Made by a program: the position numbers and the translations under genes
Assembly: GCA_964498585.1 (NCBI GenBank)
Contig: CAZCHH010000003.1
Location: 1 to 64,000 of the forward strand
Reading direction: 5' to 3'
Source of the DNA: JAAYJM01 sp964498585
GTDB taxonomy: Bacteria; Bacteroidota; Ignavibacteria; Kapaibacteriales; UBA2268
Length of the DNA stretch: 64,000 nucleotides
Shown: positions 35,327-45,402 of the stretch, piece by piece
Layout: every line of letters begins with the position of its first letter
Position numbering within the stretch: position 1 is the first letter of the stretch
Notes under the pieces: model-generated
The model's input: only the letters and a program-made list of their open reading frames with translations
Database searches by the model: none
Told to the model about the DNA's origin: nothing

Positions 35327-36949
35327 ATGAAAATTGATGTTGTTATGCCAAAAATGGGCGAATCTCTTCAGGAAGGCACTATTATTCGCTGGCTCAAAAA
35401 TGTCGGTGATAAAGTGGAACGCGATGAAATGATTCTCGAAATCTCTACCGATAAAGTTGACACTGAAGTTCCTTCCCCGGTAACTGGGGTAATTACTAAA
35501 ATCCTTGCTCAAGAGCAGGAAACTGTTGAAGTCGGAAAAGTTATTGCAGAAATTGGAACTGATGCCGAAAATGCCGTTGTTGAAAAAACTGCTGAAGTCC
35601 CAAAGGAAATTATATCGGAAGCACAGCCAGTAAAACGGACAGAATCCGCTTCTTTATCTGCTGAAAATACAATAGAAGTTGTTATGCCAAAAATGGGCGA
35701 ATCTCTTCAGGAAGGCACTATTATCCGCTGGCTAAAGCAAGTGGGCGACAAGGTAGAACGCGATGAGATGATTCTCGAAATTTCTACTGACAAAGTGGAT
35801 ACTGAAGTTCCAGCACCTGCCGGCGGAATACTTGTTGAAATTCTTGCTCAGGAAAAAGAAATAATCGAAGTAGGAAAAGTAATTGCAAGAATTGCAACTG
35901 GTGATACTCCTGCTATTTCTCAAACTGCTGTATCTGAGCAAAAGGCAGTTGAGGAGCAAACTACTGAAATACCAGCAAGTTCCGGCAACAGGTTCTATTC
36001 GCCGCTTGTTCGTTCTATTGCTTCAAGCGAAGGAATTACCCTTGAAGAGCTTAATATGATTCAAGGCAGCGGTGCAGACGGCAGGGTAAACAAACAGGAT
36101 TTGCTCAGTTTTATAGAACAAAAGAAGCAAAAATTTTCTATTACTCCCCAGCCACCGAAATCGGTTGTTAAGCCGGAACCAGCCCAGCCGGTTAAAGTTA
36201 TTAAGCCAGCAATTTCTCCTGTTCCACTTGGCGAAGATAAAGTAATTATTCCGATGGACAGGATCCGGCAAATCATTGCTGAACATATGATTTTCTCTAA
36301 AAAAACTTCTGCCCACGTTACAAGCGTTGCTGAAGCAGACGTTACTAATATTGTAAAATTCAGAGAAAGTTACAAAGACGAATTTCAAAAGCAGGAAGGA
36401 TTCAAACTCACTTATACTGCTTTCTTTTCCAAAGCATTGATTGACGGAGTTAAGCAATTTCCAATGGTAAATGTAAGCGTTGAAGAAAAAAATATAATCC
36501 TTCACAAACGCATTCATCTGGGTTTTGCTACTGCTCTTGAGGACGGCAATTTAATTGTTCCGGTAATCAAAAATGCAGATAGCTTAAATTTAAGTGGCAT
36601 AGCACGTTCAATATTCGATTTATCAAGCCGTGCAAGAAGCAAAAAGCTAAATCCCGACGACATTCAAGGCGGAACAATAACACTAACAAACGTTGGCACT
36701 TTCGGAACACTATTCGGAACACCGGTAATTAATCAGCCGCAGTGCGCTATAATTGGAGTTGGTGCTATTCAAAAGCGTCCTGTAGTCCGCGAATTCAACG
36801 GTGAGCATCTGGTCGTTGTTCGCGATATGCTATACGTTTCTATAACTTATGACCACAGGGTAATTGACGGTATGTTAGCCGGTCAATGCCTTGCTGCAAT
36901 TACAAGAAATTTAGAAAGTATGAATCCGGAAAAAGAATTCGGTATGTAA
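35327..36949 (+). CDS. Dihydrolipoamide acyltransferase (2-oxoacid dehydrogenase E2), two lipoyl domains
   Basis: E2 component of a 2-oxoacid dehydrogenase complex, 540 residues. Lipoyl domain 1 (residues 1-77, Lys43 in STDKVDTE) and lipoyl domain 2 (about 116-190, Lys156) are nearly identical. A Pro/Ala linker leads to the E1/E3-binding domain (YSPLVRSIASSEGI, ADGRVNKQDLLSF), then the acyltransferase core with ITYDHRVIDGM (His510, Asp514). The sequence fits branched-chain or pyruvate E2; which one is not decided, as no E1 or E3 gene is adjacent. A downstream hairpin with T run terminates it. Confidence 0.9.
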   Translation: MKIDVVMPKMGESLQEGTIIRWLKNVGDKVERDEMILEISTDKVDTEVPSPVTGVITKILAQEQETVEVGKVIAEIGTDAENAVVEKTAEVPKEIISEAQPVKRTESASLSAENTIEVVMPKMGESLQEGTIIRWLKQVGDKVERDEMILEISTDKVDTEVPAPAGGILVEILAQEKEIIEVGKVIARIATGDTPAISQTAVSEQKAVEEQTTEIPASSGNRFYSPLVRSIASSEGITLEELNMIQGSGADGRVNKQDLLSFIEQKKQKFSITPQPPKSVVKPEPAQPVKVIKPAISPVPLGEDKVIIPMDRIRQIIAEHMIFSKKTSAHVTSVAEADVTNIVKFRESYKDEFQKQEGFKLTYTAFFSKALIDGVKQFPMVNVSVEEKNIILHKRIHLGFATALEDGNLIVPVIKNADSLNLSGIARSIFDLSSRARSKKLNPDDIQGGTITLTNVGTFGTLFGTPVINQPQCAIIGVGAIQKRPVVREFNGEHLVVVRDMLYVSITYDHRVIDGMLAGQCLAAITRNLESMNPEKEFGM

Positions 36950-36968
36950 ATTTTAATACTTTTTAAAA

Positions 36969-37004
36969 CTCCTTCTTAAGTTGCACTTGGGAAGGAGTTT
37001 TTTT
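36969..37004 (+). terminator. Family C hairpin acting as terminator of E2
   Basis: CTCCTTCTTAAG-TTGCA-CTTGGGAAGGAG followed by seven T residues, 20 bp after the E2 stop. A dispersed repeat here serves as an intrinsic terminator. Confidence 0.75.
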
Positions 37005-37015
37005 ATGTAGAAAAG

Positions 37016-37045
37016 AAGGACTCCACTTTCCCCGGTGGAGTCCTT
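37016..37045. other. Perfect 11-bp stem-loop
   Basis: AAGGACTCCAC - 8-base loop - GTGGAGTCCTT directly after the E2 terminator and about 120 bp before the second LolA-like gene. No T run follows. It could be an attenuator, an operator or another palindromic repeat. Confidence 0.5.
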
Positions 37046-37166
37046 CTGCGAAATATAGCAACGTAGTTGCAACCTGTTTGTAAAAAAATATCTTGTTGAA
37101 AGAAAGCGATTACACCTAATTTTTTTCTGATTACTAAATAAAATTTAAAATAATTTGAGGAACTAA

Positions 37167-37907
37167 ATGAAAAATTTTCTATCATTAATATTTCTAATTT
37201 TTGCAGTAACTTATGCAAATTCACAAACCGCTGATTCAATTATAAGCAAAGCAATAGACGCTATTGGAGGTGAAAACGCTTTGAAAAATATTAATACCAT
37301 AGAATATAATATGACTTTAACAGGTAAGGGAATAGATATGTCTATGATATATATTAAAAAAGCAAATGATAAAATTCGTGTAGAAATTAATACTGATGAT
37401 GAGAATGTGATTTTTATTATGAATGGAAAAACTGGTTGGCTTATTAATTCTGATAAAGTAGATGAAGTAGATGAAGATGATTTAGACGAGCTAAAAAAGC
37501 AATATGAAAATCTTATTGGAGTTTTTAATACATACGATTACATTAATAAAGAAAAAAATACTACTTTTAAATTAATAGAAGAAGAGCAGGTTAATGGAAT
37601 AGCTACATATAAGATAGAAGCTACTACTCCAGATATAGATTATACTCTATATATTGATAAAGTTACATTTCTGCTTGTTAAAATGAGTACAGTTCGATAT
37701 ATTCATCAACATTTTGATGATAATAATTTTAAAGAACCAAATTTTTTCGATTTATACTTCTCTGATTATAAATCAGTTGGTTTAATCAAAATGCCTCATA
37801 AAGTAGAACAAAAAATAAATGTAGGTGTAGAATTAATAACTAATTATGTTTTAAAAAATTTAAAAATTAATGAAAACATTGATGACAGTTTGTTTCAAAA
37901 GCCATAA
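37167..37907 (+). CDS. LolA-like periplasmic lipid-binding-fold protein (paralogue 2)
   Basis: Exported protein of 246 residues with a GAGG ribosome-binding site. It is a diverged copy of 34599: the signal peptide FLIFAVTYANSQTA, the next segment GGENALKNINTIEYNMTL, and the terminal KINENIDDSLFQKP match closely, while the middle is more acidic (DKVDEVDEDDLDELKKQ). The two copies bracket the E2 gene, suggesting duplication of this gene around a fixed neighbour. Role unknown beyond the presumed lipid-binding half-barrel. Confidence 0.75.
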   Translation: MKNFLSLIFLIFAVTYANSQTADSIISKAIDAIGGENALKNINTIEYNMTLTGKGIDMSMIYIKKANDKIRVEINTDDENVIFIMNGKTGWLINSDKVDEVDEDDLDELKKQYENLIGVFNTYDYINKEKNTTFKLIEEEQVNGIATYKIEATTPDIDYTLYIDKVTFLLVKMSTVRYIHQHFDDNNFKEPNFFDLYFSDYKSVGLIKMPHKVEQKINVGVELITNYVLKNLKINENIDDSLFQKP

Positions 37908-37959
37908 TTTCATAGCTTCTGAATCTAGTGTAGTGATTTGTTAAAAGACTTACTATCTT

Positions 37960-38195
37960 GTTCATTCCGAACCCCCTGATAAAAAAGACTTTTATTTAAA
38001 TAATGATGACATAAAGAGCTATCCCCCGCTGGCGGGGGACAAAGATGTCATTGGTAATCCCCTTAGAAAGCAAATGCTTTATTTAAATTGAGATGACAAA
38101 ATTTTATACAGTCATTCTGAGCGCTGCGAAGAATCCAGAAAAATTTCTTTAATCACTATTCTCTGGATTCTTCACTTCGTTTCGGAATGACAGTG
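37960..38195. repeat. Family B copies and a family A hairpin element
   Basis: Two family B palindromes (37962-38010 and 38045-38098) and a clean family A element at 38110-38193, CAGTCATTCTGAGCGCTGCG to TCACTTCGTTTCGGAATGAC, with an inner stem GAATCCAGAAA / TCTGGATTC. A GC-rich palindrome TCCCCCGCTGGCGGGGGA lies at 38022-38041. No gene in 37908-38271. Confidence 0.8.
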
Positions 38196-38271
38196 TAAAG
38201 TTTTGTCATTTCCTTTTAAAAAAATCATTTGCTTTATCTAATTGTTGTAATGACAAAAAAAAGTAATGATT

Positions 38272-41200
38272 TTACTGGGAACTTTCTTTATTTTTTCCGA
38301 TAACAGACATAATAATGCTGAACAATTCATTTTTTTCAATAGGTTTAGAAATGAAGGCATCGCAACCTGCATCAAGAGCTTCTTGCTTTTCGTCTAGATG
38401 TGAATAAGCAGTTTGAGCTATAATTGGTATATTAGGATTCGAATTTTTGATTATTTTAGTAGCTTCAAAGCCGCTTAAGAGAGGCATTTTTAAATCCATA
38501 AGAACTAAATCGAATTTTTCTTCTTCAACTTTCTTTATAGCATCAAATCCAGTTTTCACCAAGGTAATCTGGACATTTTCATTTTTTAGTAACTGCTTTA
38601 AATAAAAATAATTAGTATTCTCATCTTCAACAATAAGAATTTTCATTTGAGGAAGTCGAATTTTTTCTTTCTTTTCTTCACTGTTTTTTGGCATTATGTT
38701 ACCTCCTTTGACGTAAAATAATGGAATACTTAAAGAAAATATTGAACCAACATTAAGTTCTGAATCAACAGATAAATCGAAATCCAAAAGCTTTGCAGTT
38801 TCTTTACAAATAGACAGACCAAGCCCAGTACCACCAAATTTTGCATTTGAAAAAGCTTCATATTGCCAGAATCTTTCAAAAACTTTATCTATATATTCTT
38901 CATTTATACCAATTCCGGTATCTCTTACAGATATAATCAGCATATCTTCTTCAATTTTGAAAGCTAATTCAATTTCACCCTGTTTAGTAAATTTAATAGC
39001 ATTATTCAATAAATTAATAATAATCTGATATAATTTGTCTTTATCCGTAATCAGATATAGCTTCGATAATTCAAATGGTAAGTTAGAGATAAAATTAATT
39101 CCTTTTTCTTTAATTGTTTCACTATATAAAGAGTTAATATAATGAAACATTTCATCTAAAGAGAAGTTTGAAATATTTACCTTAGCCAGACCACTATCAA
39201 GGCGTGATATTTCAAGAACATCATTAACAATAGCCAGTAGTCTTTTTGAAGAGCTAATAATTAATTCAATATATTCATTTCTTTCGTCGTCAGTTAATTC
39301 GTTAAAATCCTGCAATAAATTAGAAAAACCGACAATTCCATTCAGAGGAGTTCTAATTTCGTGAGACATATTTTGCAGGAAAGAGGTTTTTAATTTATCA
39401 CTTTGTTCAGCTTTGTCTTTTGCGATTAGCAGTTCATTTTCCATTTTAATTCTATCAGAAAAATCAATACCAACGCCCATTAATAAAGTGCCTTCATTAG
39501 TATCAAGACGCTTGCCAATTATATGATAAGAACAAATTTCACCGTCTTTGCGGATTAATCTAACGATACCTTGAGCTTCTCCTTTTTCAAGAGCAATTTT
39601 TATGGAATCCTGTAAGAGTTGTTTATCGTCATCATATATAGAATTGAAAATGTTGTGAGCTCTAATAGTATCAGAATCCAACCCGACGAATCTTTCATTA
39701 TTTTTATTGCACCTAATAATTTGCATATTAGAATCGAACATAAAGAAAAGTCCGGGCAAGCTTTCAATCAGTTTGTCTGAAAAATATTTTTCATTTCTTA
39801 GCACCTCGTCATATTTTTCCATTTGAGTAATAAACCGGGCTTGCTGAACGTTTTGATAAGCAATATTAGACAACTGATTTGCTAAAGTAAAAAGAACCTG
39901 AGAAATCTTTTCAAATTCTTCTTTTGACATTACTGGCACTTTGTGAAATGCTTCCAAGAAAAGATTTTTATCAACGCCAATATATTCTGCATATTTTGCC
40001 ATATTTTCATCGGTTTGCGTTTCGTCTCGGACTTGACCGATTAGCCAGTTAGCAATATGTTTTCCACCGACAGAAATACCTGCTCCGGCTTCCCAAAGTC
40101 CACCGCTAAGGCAGGGCTGAATTCTTGGACCATCTAAAGAAATAACTCCTGATTCAGCATCAGATTTAATGCAGTTTTCAAGTCCTTTATCTGTTTTTCT
40201 AATTATATCTTTGCAAAGCGGGCAAAAATTGCTCGGTTGTGTGATAGAGCTTCCATCAGGATAAGTAATTAATGAAGCAACACCGGTTGCGTTAGCGAAA
40301 TCATCCTGAAGTTTTTGAATTTCTTTTATATTAAATAAATCCTCAAATGTAATGTCTATGCTATCATTAATTGGTTGAGTTAATGCTATAATCCTTTTTT
40401 CAAGTGCTTCTTCTGCTCGCTTTTGTTTTGTAATATCAATTACGGTCGATACCATCGAATCCTGTTCTGCCAAAGGAATATTTGCAACATTAATAAATTT
40501 AATATCACCATTTTTTGTATGAATTTTTAAATTTTCCCAATGCATTCTGTTTTCATCTAATGATTTCATATCATTAGCTATTCTTGTTCTAATTTCACTC
40601 CTGTATTTTTCATCTGGAATAGCATTCATATAGAATTTATCAATATCACTTAAAATTTCTTTATTCCAGCCATTTATTTCTTCAAACTTATGATTGAAGT
40701 AAAAAACCTGATTATTGCTAATAGAATTAATTGCAATTCCAATAGGAAGATTATCCAAAACTGTTTGAATAAATTCATTCTTTTGTCTTAATTCTTCTTC
40801 ATTCTTTTTCTGTTGAGTAATGTCGGTTGAAATACCGCAGAGAGCAATAGGATTATTATTCAAGTCAAAAATTTTAGTTATTCTGCAATCTAAGATAATT
40901 TCTTCACCTTGTTTATTGTAATTAACAACTTCACCTCTCCAGTGCCCATATTTCAGAGTATTTTCCAATATTTCATTTTGTGAAGCACCTTTTTGAATGT
41001 CATCACCAAACAAATTCACATGGGACCCAATGATTTCATCTTTATTATAGCCGAGTAATTCGAGCTCTGCTTTGTTTATGTCAATAATGATACCATTCAA
41101 ATCAGTTATAGTAACCTTATCCTGTATTTGATTAATGACTAAAGATTTAAGATAAATTTGTTCTTCAGTTTTTTTCTTTTCTGAAATATCCCTAATAACG

Positions 41201-44200
41201 AAAACCATACCAACAGGTTGATTATTAATATCATGAATCACATCGCCGTTTACTTCACATATTAACTCAAACCCATCTTCAAATCTTAATTTATATTCAA
41301 TAATACCTTGAGGTTTATCAATCATTTTTTTTGCATTTTCGATAGCTCTTTCTTTATCTTCATCGGCAATAAAATCGAAAATATTTTTCCAATATACTCT
41401 TTCAATGGGTAACATATTGAATAATGGGAAGGAAGTTTCATTAATAAAAGTAATATGACCATTAATATCAGTCCTAATGATAATATCCGGAACTGTCATT
41501 ATGAGTTTTCTGTGCAATTCTTCGCTATCTCTTAATGCTTCTTCAATTTGTTTTCTTTGATGAGTTTCTAAGCATAAAGAAATGAGGGAAGCAAGAGTTA
41601 AGGATAACTGAATTTCATCGGGCAACCATTTTCGATGCTGTCCGGTGTTTTCAAAACATAAAATAGCAGCAAGACGTCCCTGCGTCCAAACAGGAGCATC
41701 AAGCAATGATTTGGTATCTTTTTCAATAAAATATGATGAAGGGATTTGATTAGTTATCGGGTCTTCATATACGTTTTCGACAGCAATAATTCGCCCGGAT
41801 TTATGTTCTTCAACATAATTTGGAAATTCTTTTGTAAACAATTTTAAACCTTTACTAAATGAGTCTTTTGATTTCTCATAAAGAGTTTTACAATACATTT
41901 CTGTATAATTTTGATTATAAATCCAGATACTTACTCTTTCAGTATCTAACATAACAGAAGCTGTTTTTACAATTTTCCTTAAATTATCGCTAAATTTTCC
42001 GGAAACAAATTCTCCGTCTTTAATTAGTTCGGCAATATATGTGTTGAATTTTTGCTGACGAAAGTTATCTTCTATAATTCTTAGTTCTGTTTGCTTTCTT
42101 TCGGTAATGTCTCTCATTATTCCTAAGACCAATAATAGTTCCTTTTCTTCAAGGACAACGGTGCTAACTTCAATTATCTTTAGTTCATTATTTTTACTGA
42201 TTATTTCTATTTCATATAAGTTGCTAACTTCCTGATGAGAATATCTTGCTTCATATCTTTTTCTCATTAGTTCCTTACTTTTTTCAGTAAGCAATACATT
42301 AAAATCAAATTGAACGGAAAGCAATTCTTCGCGTGTATATCCGGTAATTTCGCAAAATCTCTCATTCACAAATTCATATTTTTTATCTCTAATTAAATAA
42401 ATGCCGTCGAATGCATTTTCTACTAAACTTTGGAAACGTTTTTCGCTTTTCCTTACTTTTTCAATAACTTGTTTCTTCTCGGTAATATTTCTTATAATAG
42501 CTCCAAGCCCAACTTTAGCTGCTTTTAGTTTTATTGGAAATTTGGTAACTTCAAATGTCTGATTAGCAACAAGTTCTTCAACTACAACTGTTTTTCCAGT
42601 CGATAAGGCAAGTTTATCACTATCCTTACATTTATCTGCTTCTGCTCTTTGCATTAACTGATAATCTGTTTTTAAAAGTATATCCTTTCTTTCTTTCTTT
42701 AAAAAATTACAATAAGCATCATTTGCAACAATATATCGAAGTGAATCATCTTTTACAAAAATAATATCAGTATTGGAGTTTATAAAGCGATTATAACGTT
42801 CTTCACTTTCACGCAATGATTCTTCTGTTTTTTTCCTTTCTGTTATGTCATGAATAACAGAGTAAAGCAATGGACGTTCGTTTATTACAATAGGTCCGCT
42901 ATATACCTCGACATCTCTTAAAGAACCATCTGCTATAAGATGTTTAAAAATAAAACAATTTCTTTTTTCCTGCTGAGCCAAACTCATTTCATTTTGAACT
43001 TCTTTTTCGCCTAATATATTAATCTCAGAAATTTTCTTTTGCAGTAGCTCTTCTTTACTCCATCTGTAAAATTTGACAGCGGCAGGATTTGCGTCAATTA
43101 TTTCACCATTTTTTGGGTCAATAATCAGCATTACAGCATGATTATTTTCGAATAAGCTGCGGTATCTTTCTTCACTGTCTTTTATTGCCAGTTCAGCAAG
43201 TTTTTGTTCAGTTATATCTGTAAATGTAATTGCAAAGTAACCTTTTTGGGGACAAAATGCTTTTATGTTATAGTATTTATTTAAGGTTTTTGAATGATTA
43301 ATTAAATTTATAGATTTTCCAGTAAAAGCGACTTCTTTAAAAATATTGACACGCGTATCTACTATGTTTGATAATGCTTCAGATGCTCTTTTTCCAATTA
43401 AATCTTCTTTTTTTACTCCGGAAATTTCTTCAAAAACTGAATTAATTTCAATAAATCTGTAATCAACTGGTTCATTATTTTCATCTAAAATAATTTCGTG
43501 CAAAGCAAAAGCTTCGTTCATATTTTCAAAAAGTGTTCTATACTTTTTCTCGCTTTCAATCAGAGCTTTTTCATTTTCTTTTAGTTTAGTAATATCACGG
43601 GCAACTGCAAAAATTACTCTTTCATCTGGATAAGGATAGATATTCCATGATAGCCATTTATATGTTCTATCTTTACATAAAAATCTAATACTATAATTCA
43701 ATAAATCAATTTCATCAATAGTTTTTCCATAAATATCATCTGGATGAATAAATTCTTTATATGGCTTTGAAAGAAGTGTTTGCAAATCCCAGCCGAGAGT
43801 TTTCTCCCAAGCCGGATTAAGGTGAGTAAAAAATCCATCATAATTAGCAGTGCAAAGCATATCAACGCTAAAATTAAATACTCTGTCGCTTGCTTTAAGT
43901 TTTTCTTTAAGAATTATTTCTTCAGTTATATCGCTTGCAAATCCAAGTATAGTGTTATCAGTTATTTTTACAGCTTTTACTGACCAACTCCTGATTGAAC
44001 CGTCTTTTAATTTAAAACGGAAATCTCCGGTTGCTTCGCCTTTTTCTAATATCCTTTGAAAGTGTTTTAATCCAATATCTAAATCTTCTTCATATACTAT
44101 ATCCCGTATATTTAATTTTATAAGTTCTTCCAGAGAATAACCAGACATTATCGCAGCTGAATTATTAATATTTATCAAATTTCCCTGATTGTCAGCTATA

Positions 44201-45246
44201 AAAACACCGTCTGGTGCATTATCAATATAGCTTCTAAATCTTTTTTCGCTTTCTGTTAAATTTTTTCTTGCTTTGTGGCTTTCAGTAACATCAGAAAAAA
44301 CGATTACTACTCCTTTTACATTTCCAAATATATCTTTAATTGGAGCAGCGCCATCTGAAATATTGTATTCTTTGCCATCTTTAGAAACTAATATAGTATG
44401 ATTGGAAAGTCCAACAATTTCTCCAGATGCAAGAACCTGAGCAACAGGACATTGTATATCGTCTTTAGTTGTTTCATTATAAATTTTAAAATAGTTACAA
44501 AATTTATTGCCTTTGGCTTCTTCCATCTTATAACCCAAAATCTTTTCTGCCGCCGGATTCATCATTACCACATTTCCGTTTTCATCAGTAGAAACAACGG
44601 CATCTGAAATTGAATGTAAGGTAATTGATAAATTTTCCTCGCTTTGAAGGATTCGGTTATATATTATTTCTTCATTTAATTGATTTCTGATTAAAATACC
44701 AAGTAAGACTGTCGCGATTGGATATATAATTAAAACTGGTAAACTTATATGCTCTAATACTTCTATAGCTTTTTCATAAGGCATTAAAAGCATTAGTGCA
44801 AGCATTACAATATGTACGATAATCCCAATTAAATATAATTCCCAGTTTTTTATATTTACAAGAGGTGTTTTCCGAAAATACCGCCACGCTAAACCAATTA
44901 GCCCAGACGCTAAAATTACTGAAACACCTGTTACTGCTGCAGTTCCGCTAATCACTATTCTGTATATTATTGCAATAACCATTGTAATAATAGTCGGGAT
45001 TGCACCGAAGAACAAACCGCTAATGCACAGCAATACTGAACGTGTATCGAAAATAATTCCTAACTCCAATACCCAGGGCGTTGCCATTAAAGCAATACAA
45101 ACAACACCCATTAAAATACCAACAAGTATTTTGCCGGGTATTGCCCTTTCAAACTGCCATTTTCTTAATGTAATATTAAAAATAAAAGCGATTGCAAGCA
45201 GCAAAGCTGCGTTATGCAATAAATCCAAATAAATACTATTATTCAT
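38272..45246 (-). CDS. Giant hybrid sensor histidine kinase (5TM-LytS, 11 PAS, GAF, PocR, REC)
   Basis: A 2,324-residue membrane-bound hybrid kinase. Domains in order: five to six transmembrane helices of 5TMR-LytS type (1-195); PAS 1-7 (about 203-1060), most introduced by SE(E/K)RY/F and closed by DIT(E/K); GAF (about 1065-1245); PAS 8-10 (about 1250-1615); a PocR ligand-binding domain (about 1630-1800) with its Cys cluster FCPLCKDIIRKTDKG ... NCIKSD ... PCLSGG; PAS 11; HisKA with NMSHEIRTPLNG (His1962); HATPase with DTGIGI and FGGTGLGLS; and a C-terminal receiver (LMDLKMP, Asp2251; Lys in FISKPI). It is an orphan: no response regulator is adjacent, so output probably goes through a phosphotransfer protein elsewhere. 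Confidence 0.93.
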   Translation of the reverse strand: MNNSIYLDLLHNAALLLAIAFIFNITLRKWQFERAIPGKILVGILMGVVCIALMATPWVLELGIIFDTRSVLLCISGLFFGAIPTIITMVIAIIYRIVISGTAAVTGVSVILASGLIGLAWRYFRKTPLVNIKNWELYLIGIIVHIVMLALMLLMPYEKAIEVLEHISLPVLIIYPIATVLLGILIRNQLNEEIIYNRILQSEENLSITLHSISDAVVSTDENGNVVMMNPAAEKILGYKMEEAKGNKFCNYFKIYNETTKDDIQCPVAQVLASGEIVGLSNHTILVSKDGKEYNISDGAAPIKDIFGNVKGVVIVFSDVTESHKARKNLTESEKRFRSYIDNAPDGVFIADNQGNLININNSAAIMSGYSLEELIKLNIRDIVYEEDLDIGLKHFQRILEKGEATGDFRFKLKDGSIRSWSVKAVKITDNTILGFASDITEEIILKEKLKASDRVFNFSVDMLCTANYDGFFTHLNPAWEKTLGWDLQTLLSKPYKEFIHPDDIYGKTIDEIDLLNYSIRFLCKDRTYKWLSWNIYPYPDERVIFAVARDITKLKENEKALIESEKKYRTLFENMNEAFALHEIILDENNEPVDYRFIEINSVFEEISGVKKEDLIGKRASEALSNIVDTRVNIFKEVAFTGKSINLINHSKTLNKYYNIKAFCPQKGYFAITFTDITEQKLAELAIKDSEERYRSLFENNHAVMLIIDPKNGEIIDANPAAVKFYRWSKEELLQKKISEINILGEKEVQNEMSLAQQEKRNCFIFKHLIADGSLRDVEVYSGPIVINERPLLYSVIHDITERKKTEESLRESEERYNRFINSNTDIIFVKDDSLRYIVANDAYCNFLKKERKDILLKTDYQLMQRAEADKCKDSDKLALSTGKTVVVEELVANQTFEVTKFPIKLKAAKVGLGAIIRNITEKKQVIEKVRKSEKRFQSLVENAFDGIYLIRDKKYEFVNERFCEITGYTREELLSVQFDFNVLLTEKSKELMRKRYEARYSHQEVSNLYEIEIISKNNELKIIEVSTVVLEEKELLLVLGIMRDITERKQTELRIIEDNFRQQKFNTYIAELIKDGEFVSGKFSDNLRKIVKTASVMLDTERVSIWIYNQNYTEMYCKTLYEKSKDSFSKGLKLFTKEFPNYVEEHKSGRIIAVENVYEDPITNQIPSSYFIEKDTKSLLDAPVWTQGRLAAILCFENTGQHRKWLPDEIQLSLTLASLISLCLETHQRKQIEEALRDSEELHRKLIMTVPDIIIRTDINGHITFINETSFPLFNMLPIERVYWKNIFDFIADEDKERAIENAKKMIDKPQGIIEYKLRFEDGFELICEVNGDVIHDINNQPVGMVFVIRDISEKKKTEEQIYLKSLVINQIQDKVTITDLNGIIIDINKAELELLGYNKDEIIGSHVNLFGDDIQKGASQNEILENTLKYGHWRGEVVNYNKQGEEIILDCRITKIFDLNNNPIALCGISTDITQQKKNEEELRQKNEFIQTVLDNLPIGIAINSISNNQVFYFNHKFEEINGWNKEILSDIDKFYMNAIPDEKYRSEIRTRIANDMKSLDENRMHWENLKIHTKNGDIKFINVANIPLAEQDSMVSTVIDITKQKRAEEALEKRIIALTQPINDSIDITFEDLFNIKEIQKLQDDFANATGVASLITYPDGSSITQPSNFCPLCKDIIRKTDKGLENCIKSDAESGVISLDGPRIQPCLSGGLWEAGAGISVGGKHIANWLIGQVRDETQTDENMAKYAEYIGVDKNLFLEAFHKVPVMSKEEFEKISQVLFTLANQLSNIAYQNVQQARFITQMEKYDEVLRNEKYFSDKLIESLPGLFFMFDSNMQIIRCNKNNERFVGLDSDTIRAHNIFNSIYDDDKQLLQDSIKIALEKGEAQGIVRLIRKDGEICSYHIIGKRLDTNEGTLLMGVGIDFSDRIKMENELLIAKDKAEQSDKLKTSFLQNMSHEIRTPLNGIVGFSNLLQDFNELTDDERNEYIELIISSSKRLLAIVNDVLEISRLDSGLAKVNISNFSLDEMFHYINSLYSETIKEKGINFISNLPFELSKLYLITDKDKLYQIIINLLNNAIKFTKQGEIELAFKIEEDMLIISVRDTGIGINEEYIDKVFERFWQYEAFSNAKFGGTGLGLSICKETAKLLDFDLSVDSELNVGSIFSLSIPLFYVKGGNIMPKNSEEKKEKIRLPQMKILIVEDENTNYFYLKQLLKNENVQITLVKTGFDAIKKVEEEKFDLVLMDLKMPLLSGFEATKIIKNSNPNIPIIAQTAYSHLDEKQEALDAGCDAFISKPIEKNELFSIIMSVIGKNKESSQ

Positions 45247-45402
45247 ATTATTTAATTTATAATAAATTATACTCTAAAAACAAATATAGATTTATTATAA
45301 AAAAAAAGCAAGTTTTATTTTGTTTTATTTGAAAAAGTTGAAGTATGAGGGATTTTTTGCTAAAGATGGAACCCACTTTCGTAGCGTGAAGTCCATCTGA
45401 AT

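Noticed and set aside
36023..36517. 164-codon ORF antisense to the E2 gene
   Set aside because: It is a shadow of the E2 coding frame, whose motifs are unambiguous; no ribosome-binding site or recognisable product.
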